Origin: Chrysomallon squamiferum
Lineage: Eukaryota > Mollusca > Gastropoda > Neomphalida > Peltospiridae
Assembly (NCBI GenBank): GCA_012295275.1
Contig: CM022669.1
Span: 5,099,277-5,163,276, forward strand
Reading direction: 5' to 3'
DNA: 64,000 bases
Positions 53,449-64,000 of this stretch are shown piece by piece. Each line of letters starts with the position of its first letter. The stretch's first letter is position 1. The notes beneath the pieces are model-generated. The model saw nothing but the letters and a program-made list of their open reading frames with translations. It made no database searches and was not told the origin of the DNA. A program made the position numbers and the translations under genes.

Positions 53449-54658
53449 TAATAATAATAATTATATATATATATAAATGTTTTTTTTTAAATCCACACCA
53501 CAAAAAACTATGATATGTCCTACGAATTAAACTCCTCGATTTAATTGGCTTCAAGTTTCACCGATTCAAATGACAAGATTTATTTTCTTATAACGAGAAA
53601 CGTCTTGTTATAAAAAGGTAATATTGATCGCTTACAAACTTTTGGAAATAAAATAATAATGTTGCTTTATTTACTTTAACGCAGTTGTAACGTGCATTTG
53701 ATAACGATTTTCACTTGTAAAAGAAGCCTTATCGATCGCGGCTTTACAAGATGGCAGGAATTTAAAAAATATATAATGTTATTAATAATAATAAAAATGT
53801 AAATTACGAAAAAGAAACTTATATTTAATAATAATAATAATAATATAATAATAACAATAATAATTACATTTTTTTTCTTTAAATAATGAAAAAAAGAAGA
53901 AAATAGATGTCTCCTTTTTTCACACAAGAGATCCCTGAAGGCATTTAACATTAGAATTCATATCTTCAATCACTGAATACCCTGTCATTCTCGTTAACTG
54001 CAAGGACATGGCATTATGAAATCTGAACCAGTGCTAGATCAGATTGATATTTAATAACCTAGCTAAACTGTGATTAGCTTTACTATCTCTCGTTCCTTAT
54101 AAAAAAAAAAAAAAAAAAAATCTTATTTCTGTTAGTTTCGTGTTTAAAGGAGAGTGAGAACACGTTTTTTTTAAATTCTTACTGCTGAATATTGTTCATT
54201 TTGTTACAGGTTATGGTTAGTTTAACCTGAGAGATCAGAGAGTAATAATGTAATAACATCTCAAGAAGAAAATATGATGAACTAAACTGAACTTCAATAA
54301 AGCATGAAAAATAAGATGCTGGTAAATAAATATATAAATAAATAAATATTTATAAATATAAATAAATATCAATCAAACAATCAATCAATCAATCAAATAA
54401 AATAAAATTCTTTTTAGGAGACCAGTACAAAGTCAAATGTATAACTGTAAGGTAAATATTTTATTCTTTAGGTAAATAACTTAAGAGAGAAACCATTAAA
54501 AGGCATGCATTAAAAAATATCGATTATGTCCCTTGGATGTGAAGTTGACCATGTACAAATAATAAATGTACCAATATGCTCAGAATAATTATATGCATAA
54601 TATATTATAATACAATTAAAACTATTGTTTTACTATAAAGGTAATACAAATTAAGAAT

Positions 54659-54695
<37 letters not shown>

Positions 54696-55976
54696 AAAAA
54701 AACAGTATTTACAAAAATAAAATAAAATAATCTATTTACACATATATAACTAAATAAACATAAAATATTTAATAGTTATAGTCTTTTGTTTTATTTCTTT
54801 TCATGTATGATATGGAAGCACATTTCTTTTCTTTGTTGTTTTTTTTTTAAATATACTGTATACCTTTTTTTTGGCTTAACATAAAAAAAAACAATAATAT
54901 ACATTTATTTACTCTCTTATACAAACAACTATCATAATTTTAAACAAATGCTAAAATAAAACCAAGTAGAAACACAAGCATTAAACATATCTGTTTATAT
55001 CAAATTATGTCTGAATGAAGAACAGTCTTGTTTTCAAAACATTCAAAGTGACATGAAAATAAAAAAAAAAATAAAATAAAATAATTTTAAAATAATCTTA
55101 CAAAATGATATAAAATTATTGAAAAACTGTATTGAGATATACCAGAAAAAACATATTTCAAATACATCCCTTCTATCCATACAAAAAAACAATAACTGAA
55201 CAACAACAACCTCTCACAAAAAACCCCAACAAATCTCATCACATGCATAATAAACAATGAAATAAATGAAAAGATATTAATAGAAATGTAACTGAAATTG
55301 AAATTGCTTTTGTCCATTTTTTCAACAAAAATATTATTTCAATAATTAAATATTGTGAGATTATGGGAAAATATTAATAGTTGAAATTTGTTTATCATGA
55401 AGGCACATGGTTGTTTCTATAAAAGTAACTAAACAAAAGATTTTATAGAAATAATAATTTAGAAAATATAATTTTTAATAAATATTTTTCATTTTTATAT
55501 AAACTGATATGCTCATAAATAACCAAATATCTTTTGCAGTTATCTTTTGCCTGTTTACTTATGAGCCACCCAAAACAAAATCATATATGTATCTAAACAA
55601 AATGAACATTATTAAAAATAAACGAAAAGATAAATAATAATATTCTCAACAAATACTGAAATGTTTTTTAGAACTATATTTTCTTTTTTTTCTTTTGCTT
55701 CTTTTGTTTATTTTTTTTTTCTATTTTTGTTTAATTAAAAATCACACGAAATAATTCAGTTACTAAAATTATCATAAATCACTGTGTCATACATTCAGGG
55801 TATTAATACATTAACATATACACTTATCACAAACTCATATTAATAGTACACACTAAAACTACCATGCTAAACAAATGAATGGCAGAACAAAATATACAAA
55901 TAGAAAAAATGTATAATGAGGATTTGTTTGGTATACATTAGAATGATAGTGAAACATGAATGTCTAGTGGTAAATA
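51229..55976. other. 3' UTR and intergenic region between convergent genes
   Basis: This is probably in part the 3' UTR of the 50-kb gene (AATAAA near 52360 and 54296) and of MYDGF (minus-strand AATAAA candidates near 55705). 51500-52980 is notably free of simple repeats for this window, which fits a long UTR. Simple repeats follow: (TTA)n 53032-53074, (AAT)n 53434-53460, poly(A) 54661-54694. No other coding exon was seen. Confidence 0.5.
53032..53074. repeat. (TTA)n microsatellite
   Basis: About 43 bp of uninterrupted ATT/TTA. Confidence 0.95.
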
Positions 55977-56193
55977 TTATAAATCTTCTTTTCTTTTTTC
56001 CATTTTCACTGCATAAATACCTAATCTTGTTAAATGAGCATCAAATTTAGGTCCAACTTCAACTGAAAAATAATGATTATAGTAATAGTTACACAGCTGT
56101 CTTAAACGACTGATAAAAGAGTATATTTACCTAAGATTTTCAATATCCAGTTTATAATTTTCTTTGTTCTAAAGTGTTGAATGTTTCAAAATT

Positions 56194-56230
<37 letters not shown>

Positions 56231-56712
56231 AACTACATTAGAGCTTACCTTTGTTAGATTTTCTATCTAACTGAAAATCTTTATCATCCTTTAATTCTTT
56301 ACCAGATTCCCCCTAAAATAAAAAAATAAAAATAAAATAAAAACATTATTATCATTGCTATTTATTATTAATACATATTGTCAACATTAATATCTCAAAG
56401 AAAGTTATATCCTCAAAATAATTTTTGAAAAGATCAATCCTCTCATAATAATATTATATTTAAAAACTAGATGAATAAAATAAGAAATTATGTACATCTG
56501 CATAATAAATCTCTGCTGGTTAAAGAAGTAAAAAAGACTAAAACATACATTTGCAACAGCATGCTGAGCTTTAATGCTGGCACCATGAATCTCAAGTTTG
56601 AATGACATGAAAAAGAGATATGAAGTTCCACTCTCTCGTTCAACAAAACAACTTAATTGTTTTCCATCTCTGCTAGAACCAATTTTCATCAACCATTTCT
56701 GAAAATGTAAAA

Positions 56713-56747
<35 letters not shown>

Positions 56748-57627
56748 CAATATATACATATACATTAGAAAGCACCAAATCATTGTCAGGTTAAATTGTG
56801 TACACCATTACCTGACATTTTAAGAACAAGTAATTTTTAAAAATTAATTTTATTTTAATATTCTGCTTTTTAATTTTATATACATTTATACATACATATA
56901 TGTATGTACATACTTCATAGACATAGACAAACACACACACATGTCCTTGTCAGTTTTATTAAATATAGTCAGTAACAACTGCAGCCAATCACAATGTTAC
57001 ATGTAACTATCACTATCAGTTTAATTCACTTTACGTATGTATCATTGTATGTATATATATTTATTTATTTTCTCATAAATTTATAATGATTATTGAAATA
57101 TCATTGATATTTTTGTCTACACAATCAAAAGTAATTATGATTTGGTGCTTTGTAATTTAATTTAATATTATTTTTTAATTTTTATTTATTGGTGGGATGA
57201 CGGATGATTAGGAGATAAAGCGATGTTCTAGTTCGTTGTTCTATTCTATAAGTGTAACTTGTAGGTTTTGGGTGGATTGTGTTTTTATTAAATACCTCTT
57301 TGGTACCTCCTTGAGCTTGCCACGTAAATGTACACGATACTCCGTGATTAGGCTGTAAAAATAACAGAAAAAGAATGATATGTATCAAAAAAAGTAATTA
57401 CAAACAAAATCGAAAACAAAAATTCTAGCGGTAATCTAGTTCTGAAAACAGCTGGGGAGAGGCATTAAAAATATTCTCACCGAGTCCTGTTTGAAATTTA
57501 GTGTCTGTCCACCGACTATAACATCAAACTCTGATGTTTCAATACTGTCGCTATCAATATCATAAGCTTGACTTTTCAGACAAAGAATGCCAAATAATAT
57601 AATAAATAAACAATCCTGATACCACAT
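55977..57627 (-). CDS. MYDGF: MYDGF: myeloid-derived growth factor (C19orf10 family)
   Basis: Five exons on the minus strand: 57481-57627, 57296-57352, 56549-56698, 56249-56312 and 55977-56062. The joins are in frame and give 167 residues (human about 173). Residues 1-21 are a signal peptide (hydrophobic CLFIILFGILCL, likely cleavage after SQA). The mature part carries the family landmarks FDVIVGGQTLNF, SCTFTWQAQGGTKEKW, SYLFFMSFKLEIHGA and FDAHLTRLGIYAV. Cys56 and Cys85 are 29 residues apart, as for the human disulfide. The protein ends in KEDL, a KDEL-like tail, where the human protein ends RTEL; ER/Golgi retention by KDEL receptors is therefore likely, with possible secretion. In mammals it is a secreted cardioprotective and angiogenic factor; its invertebrate role is unknown to me. 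It is divergent from HSD17B4. Confidence 0.95.
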
Positions 57628-57936
57628 AATTCCTTTTAATACAGCACAACAAGCTGTCGACGTCTGCTCTAAGTTTTATTCTTCCTTCCGTATTGTTCTG
57701 CCCTTATTGGAGAACCCTATTAAATAAGGTTTTTGTTTTATTTTGTTTTTTTTTTTTGTTTTTGACCAGCTTTTATTTAGGATAATTTCATCTATTTATT
57801 AATACAAGTTACGCAGATTATTAGTAATATACATTTTCTTGTTTGATATTTTGTAGAACTAAATTGGTCGAATTGCCCCTGAATAGTGCTCTCACGTTAA
57901 AGGTTTCAGAAAAGTATTAAAAAATAACAAACAAAG
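57628..57936. promoter_or_regulatory. Shared divergent promoter of MYDGF and HSD17B4
   Basis: The start codons are 309 bp apart and point outward. The segment contains cttccttccg (ETS-like core) near 57680, a T-run near 57740-57765 and no convincing TATA box at a fixed distance from either start. Transcription start sites cannot be placed from sequence. Confidence 0.65.
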
Positions 57937-60900
57937 ATGGCTACCTCTATTCGTTTTGATGGCCTTGTGGCTCTTATTACGGGTGCCGGTAGTGGTATGC
58001 ATTTGTATTTTTATCCGTTAATTATTTATAAGCTTCTGCATTTATATCACTTTAATTTGTAATATTATTACTGCGTGACACCATCAGATGTGTTTTGTAA
58101 AAAAATGTATAAAATGCCAAATCAGTTGTTCTATTTCCGATATTCAGATTACTGGACTTTGAAACATGGGTTGTCACCATAATTTGCTGATAATGTTCTT
58201 TTAGTTTTTTTTCTTTCTTTTTATTTTTGCATTTGCATGTGTTTTTCTACTCTAGATAAATATTTATTTATCTGTACATAGAAGCTATTTTCATAAAAAT
58301 TAATAATGTTTCATTTTGGATTGAAATCATTTTACAAAAACAGTGCTAGTAGACTGGGTAGTAGTTCTATTAAAATTTACTTTCAAAAGTATTTTAAGTT
58401 TTTATTCTTTAAGATACACTTTAAAATCTGAGGAAAAAAATATTTACTGAAATATCATTTTCTTACTATAATAATTTAGATCTTTAAAAGTTTAAATACT
58501 GAGTTTGATTTATATTATATTACATATAATATATATTTTTTAATATTTCAGGCCTTGGTAAAACTTATGCTTTAGCCTTTGCTGAAAGAGGAGCATCTGT
58601 TGTAGGTTTGTAATATTTAACTTCTTTTATTTTTAAATAATTATAAATATTATTTGAAGAATTTATTTATTAGTTTATTTATTACTTAAATACTTCATTA
58701 TAATAGAACAGATAATCACCAATATGACTATCACAGAACAAAACAAAAAAAGCACAATTAAAATAATGTTTTGGGCTTGTTATTGCATTTTTACTTTTTA
58801 TTGTTATTTAGTTAAGTCAAATAATTTAAAAGTTAAAAATTTCACTAATACACTAAAATAAAATGCAGTCATCTTTATCAAGAAGTGAGATTACTAACAG
58901 TTTTCTGTTTTATATTTTAGTTAATGATCTGGGTGGAGATATTCATGGAAGGGGGAAATCAAGAGCAGCTGATAAAGTTGTGGACGAAATTCGAGCCAGA
59001 GGAGGGATAGCTGTGGCAAACTATGGTATAACCAAAAATAAATAAAAATTGTTTAATTATCTGTCACTTCAATTGAATCTTCTGATGGGAGACTTTTTTC
59101 TCTGGCTTTATGCTGATATAATAGTCACTGTTTTTTTAAAATTATCTCCCTTTATTTAACAGATTCATTGCTTAATTTATGATGAAATAAAACTGTTTTA
59201 TTTTCAGATTCTGTTGAACATGGAGAGAAAGTTGTGCAGACAGCACTGGACAATTTTGGCAGAATTGGTAAATTTTTAAAAATGTGTCAATAATCACAAC
59301 AAGATGGTAACAAAACTAACCAGAGGAGAAAAAAACAAAAAAAAACAGACCAAAAAAAATAATCCTCAAAACAACAAAGAAAAAAATAATAAATAAATTT
59401 TAAAAAGATATTAAAAGACTATAAAAAAAAATTATAGCCATTTGAGCACTGACATTGTTATTTATTAGAAATATATTTTCACATGTACAATTTAACTAAA
59501 ATATATATCCTCTGAAATTAAAATTCATAACTAAACTAAGCTGAACAAAATGTAAGTAACATTTAATTTTTTTTATTATTTTATATATATACAGAGAGAG
59601 AGAGAGAGAATAAATATAAGTATTTATTTTAATTTTATTTATTTATTAATTTATTTTTCAGATATACTCGTCAATAATGCAGGAATTTTGAGAGATGTGT
59701 CATTTGGCAAGATGAGTGAGGAGGACTGGGGTCAGTTTTAGAAATTTCTGTTATTACTATTTTAATATATTTTTATTATTTTCATCATAACTGTGTTCTT
59801 GCCACATCCAAATTCATGTCAGTCTTGTGTGAAATTTCAATTTATTTTAGCATTTTTGTTTTCTGCTTTCGGTCGAAATATTTGGCTTAAAGTTTATAAC
59901 ATAGAATCCTGCAAAAATATAAAAATTTACTAAAATCCAAAAGGGCTTGTACAAAAAAAGAAGAAAAAAAAAGTTATATCCAATTTCTGCTATTACAGAT
60001 TTAATTTACAAAGTTCACCTGAGGGGGTCTTTTCAAGTTACCCGAGCTGCTTGGCCACATATGAGAAAACAAAAGTTTGGCAGGTTAGTCTACATGATAG
60101 CAATTTCTTTTTTAAATTATATTTCATAAAAAAAAAAAATCCTTTCTAATAGACTGAATACATCAATGTAGAATTGCTATATCTCTGTATCTTCAGTCTA
60201 TCCCAAAATGAAGTAAAATATTTATGGGATTACAAAACATTCATCTTGTTTATAAGCACTAGGTGGAATGAAAAACAGCCTTTTTGGTTCACAGGCAGAT
60301 ATTTACTATTTCTCAAATTAATCTTTTAACACGCTACAAAGGACATGTTAAATGCACTGCCTAATGAAAAATAGTTGAAGAAGTTTGTGAAAACTGTTGT
60401 TCCCTGAAATACTTGGCATAGTTAATTATTTTTTAATTATTAAGTATGAATTCTGTGAGTGTTTTAATGTTAAGGAAAAAAAAAAGATTATACCACCTCA
60501 TTTAACAATACTATAAATTTCAGGAAATAAACTGGATTAATTCAGTCCAGTTTTATTAATAATTTTTCACATGCCAGTATCATTAAACATTTGCTGTCCA
60601 CCCCATTTAAATAAAATATATTATAACCACATTTCAGAAAAATACTCAGCAGTTCAAACATTTGTTTTGATATCATTACTACAGACTAAAGATGCAGAAT
60701 TTTTCTTTTTAATTATTTTTCAGAATAATCATGACAACATCAGCTGCTGGTCTCTATGGAAACTTTAGTCAGGCTAATTACAGCTCAGGTGTTTGTTATT
60801 AGTCGTTTTGTTTATATTTTATTTTAGTATTCTTAAAATTTGCAACAGCTTGCCATTTGTTTATTTAAATAACCAAATTTTTAAAAAATTTAAAAAAAAT

Positions 60901-63481
60901 ATTTAAAATCCAGTTTTCATATAAATAAAAATAGTAATTATTAAAGTTGTCAAATAAATTATGAAATATTAGCATCAATATTAGTAATTATCAAAAAACT
61001 GTGTTTAATTCAAAATATTAATAACTTTTTAAAATAATATAAAATTAAATCAAAATAAAAATTAGATATTATTTTCTTCTGTTTACTTTGGGATAAAAAT
61101 ATATAATTTAATGTCTGTTTTTAGTTTTAACTTGCATATCTTGCTTACTTGCTTGTTAATTTATTTTTTTCACCTAAAAGCCAAGCTAGGAATTGTTGGC
61201 CTTGCAAATACTCTGGCAATAGAGGGGACGAAATACAACATTTTTTGTAACACTATAGCACCCATGGCTGGTTCACGCCTTACTGAGACTGTGATGCCAC
61301 CTGGTGAGTAAAAACTTATAAACATAACTGTTTTCTTTATTGTGTGTCTTTATTTGTCTGTCAAACTCAATTCTGGAGTAGTAAATGGCTCTGGATTTAA
61401 TATATGACATTAAATGTTTAATGTGAAATTGTAGTAATGATAATAATATAGAAATAAGAAAACATTATAATGATCTATATACATGTATTTATGAATAATT
61501 GTATTCCAGTGTGTGTGTAATTATTTCTCTCCGTTTCTCTCTCTTTTGTAGCTAAGAATTTGTAATTTCTTAATAGAATCATAGATAAATTAACAGGGAC
61601 AATCACATGTGTGTTTAATTATTTCTTTATCAGTTTCTCTCTCTCTCTCATTATGTGTGTGTGTGTGTGATTCGTTTTTTTGCTGTCAATTTATATAGCT
61701 ATGTGAGTATCTCTGTAGCAGTGTTTCAGATGCAAATTCTTTTACAGATATTGTTGAGGCACTGAAGCCAGACTATGTGATGCCGTTGGTGTTGTATCTG
61801 TGTCATGAGAGCTGTCAGGAGAATGGTGGTCTGTTTGAAGTGGGTGCTGGCTGGCTGGGAAAATGTCAGTTTGAAATACTTTCTTTAATTGATTCCAGTT
61901 TTCTGATCATTATATTATTTTATGCTGCTACTATTGCTACTACTACTACTACTACTACTACTAGTAACAGTACTTCTAACAGTAATAATAATAATAATAA
62001 TCATGATCCTGATGATAATGATGATGTGATAATAATGATAACAACAGCAACATCAATAGTTTTTTGGTATCACAAACACTGTTTTATAAAAATGGTACTC
62101 TGTTTCACTCTAATTTATGATGCTGAAAGATACTGCTTGTGCTCTCTCTGTCTCCGTGTTTCATTTTAACATGTTCTTGTTTTGTTTCAGTGAGGTGGCA
62201 GAGAACAAAAGGTGCTGTGATCAGGAAAAAAGGAATAACAATGACACCAGAATGTGGTATGTACTGTCCTGCTTATTATAATTACATTATGGTATAAATA
62301 ATTGGTTTTTAATAAATATAATTTGATAGTATATAAATACACTGTAATGATAATATTTGCACACAGATTTTCTTATGCAATGGTGATTTAAAAAGGAAAT
62401 CTACTGTCTCTATTATTAAAAAAAAAAAAGAAAAAGTTTAATCATTAATTTTTAAATTTTCTTTTTTAATTTATTTTAGAGATGTGTTTCTTTCTCCATG
62501 AAAATAACTTTTTTTAATTTGTATAAAAGAAAATTATTCTGAAGAATAAAAATATTTTAAGTAAAATTTGTTTTCTTTATTTTTGGTTAAAGACAAAGTT
62601 TTTGTCATGTATTATCTGTTTTTATTTTTGTCAGTTCGAGACAACTGGGACAAGATTACTGATTTTACAGACAGTGAAAATCCATCAGGTATTCAAGGTA
62701 CATTTTGTTTATTTATTTATTTATTTACTCATTCATTTATTTTAATTATTATTAATATTATCATCCTCTTTCTTACTCTTTTTTGTTAACTGTTTTAACT
62801 TTCTATTTGTTCTAATTTTAAGATTTTTAAATAAGTCAATCTCAGATTTAGACTCAAGCATAACATATATTTTTATATCATGTAAACTGTAACAGTTAGA
62901 ATTTATTTTTAACATATTTGTATTAAAATGTAACATCTGATTTATCTGTGACCATAAAGCAAAGGCTCCTTTTACAATTTAGCAGCAAGTGATCTTTTAT
63001 TTGCACCTTTCCAGAGGCTGTACTGGTATAATAATCAGTTTTGATAAAGCCTACTTAGGAAACTGGGTGTACAATGCATGTTTGATCCAGTCTTAAGCAT
63101 TGCTTTATGGCAGTTTTGAGTTTTTTAAATGTGAGGCATTATTTTATATATGTTAGAAGATTCTACCAATTCTCTGTTTTCTATTTTTCAGATATTAAAT
63201 GTTTTACATATGTGAATACAAAATGTTTTGCATACGCTAATTATGAAAATTCGTTTATTTGCTAATTATCAAATGTTTTGTGTATGTTGACAACCGAAGG
63301 TTTTGCATATGGTAATTAGAAAATGCTGTTCAGATGTTGAATAAGAAATATTTTACAAATATTTAATGTTATTTTAGATTCTGCTTTAATGATGGTAAAT
63401 CTTCTACAAAAGATTGATTCTGGTGAGACAGTCCAGACTAATTCTACAGCAACAGTCAGCTCCAGTGATGATACAGATTCA
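57937..63481 (+). CDS. HSD17B4: HSD17B4 / peroxisomal multifunctional enzyme type 2, 5' part of gene
   Basis: Twelve exons are visible: 57937-57994, 58552-58605, 58921-59025, 59208-59267, 59662-59730, 59999-60083, 60724-60788, 61181-61303, 61748-61864, 62191-62256, 62635-62697 and 63378-63481. They encode residues 1-323 in one frame. This covers the short-chain dehydrogenase (3R-hydroxyacyl-CoA dehydrogenase) domain: TGAGSGLG nucleotide site (15-22), NDLGGD (39-44), NNAG (97-100), catalytic Ser150, Tyr163 and Lys167 in YSSAK, and [18 protein letters not shown]. Exons 10-12 start the linker to the 2-enoyl-CoA hydratase 2 domain, which, with any SCP2-like domain and PTS1, must lie beyond the window. 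The enzyme performs peroxisomal beta-oxidation of very-long-chain and branched fatty acids. IAPMAGSR carries Met where human has Asn. The last donor is gtaagt at 63482. Confidence 0.97.
61927..62050. repeat. (TAC)n / (AAT)n / (GAT)n imperfect repeats in HSD17B4 intron 9
   Basis: A run of act/tac, then aat, then gat-like triplets just downstream of exon 9. The open frame extending exon 9 through it is intronic read-through. Confidence 0.8.
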
Positions 63482-63556
63482 GTAAGTTTGTAACCTAATT
63501 ATATTCATTAGTAGTTAAACTAAACAAATAAAAGTGAGGTCATCTGCTATATTTAA

Positions 63557-63590
<34 letters not shown>

Positions 63591-64000
63591 GTTTTTTTAT
63601 TATTATTGTTATTGTTATTGTTATTATTGTTATTAATGTTATTATTATTACTGTTATTATTATTTTCATCATTATTGTTAATGTTATTTCTATTATTATT
63701 ATTATTTGTTGTACATTTTATTATATTTTTTAAATATATAAATATTTTTTAATGTTTGTTTTTCTTATTCATTACTGCTTTATTACATAAATTGAATTAT
63801 ATCATAATCTATATCTTAATTACTGAATTTGAAATGAGGAATAGTATAAACGTGCTTAATTTACTGAAATTCTTACATGTAAGATGTTGCTATAGTTTAT
63901 TTTGAGTAAATATTAGTCTTAAGAAATATCAACACAAACTCATTTAAACTAGAAAAACAACTCTTTAAAAGGATAAAATATATTTAGATTAACTGTTTGC
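63482..64000 (+). other. HSD17B4 intron 12, cut by the window edge
   Basis: Intronic sequence beginning with a gtaagt donor and containing an imperfect (TTA)n/(TTG)n tract at 63557-63710. No acceptor or exon is seen before the end. Confidence 0.8.

Noticed and set aside
61777-62169. 130-codon frame extending HSD17B4 exon 9
   Set aside because: After KCQFE it reads through a gtcagt donor into intronic triplet repeats; the spliced continuation LRWQRTKGA at 62191 matches the family.

Overview
The window is nuclear DNA of an animal, not of a microbe. It is very AT-rich (GC roughly 30 percent by eye), full of poly(A), (TTA)n, (TTTA)n, (GA)n and (CA)n tracts, and its genes are split into short exons by GT-AG introns. 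The proteins and texture suggest an invertebrate, most plausibly a lophotrochozoan such as a mollusc; that placement is inference.

Five protein-coding genes can be supported, and four were assembled exon by exon with every splice phase agreeing. PTAR1 (minus, 9537-13799, 7 exons, 408 aa) and PDCD7/U11-U12 59K (plus, 14208-20989, 9 exons, 596 aa) are divergent, with 408 bp between start codons. A 28 kb stretch without recognisable coding sequence (about 22-50.1 kb) leads to a single-exon 356-aa reading frame (plus, 50158-51228) that resembles the inhibitory-synapse protein INSYN1 at its N-terminal helix. MYDGF (minus, 55977-57627, 5 exons, 167 aa) and HSD17B4/MFE-2 (plus, from 57937, 12 exons seen, running off the right edge inside the gene) form a second divergent pair, 309 bp apart.

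The genes are not one pathway: prenyltransferase-related, minor-spliceosome, synaptic-like, secreted/ER factor and peroxisomal beta-oxidation. The layout is two compact housekeeping-type head-to-head pairs flanking a gene with a large non-coding neighbourhood. That neighbourhood holds long GA/CT tracts, a 62-bp minisatellite, a 21-bp minisatellite open as heptads on both strands, a tRNA-like SINE, diverged duplicated blocks, and several small GC-richer islands that may be 5' exons or enhancers.

I found no new defence, toxin or biosynthetic system. The most unusual observations are: a triplication of the final PDCD7 codons plus 3' UTR with every copy keeping frame and stop; a similar tandem amplification of the PTAR1 exon-4 donor region; the heptad minisatellite; a foldback MITE in a PDCD7 intron; an array of TGACGTAA sites; and a duplicated promoter-like element 19 kb apart. 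All coordinates were counted by hand and may be off by one or two bases in places.
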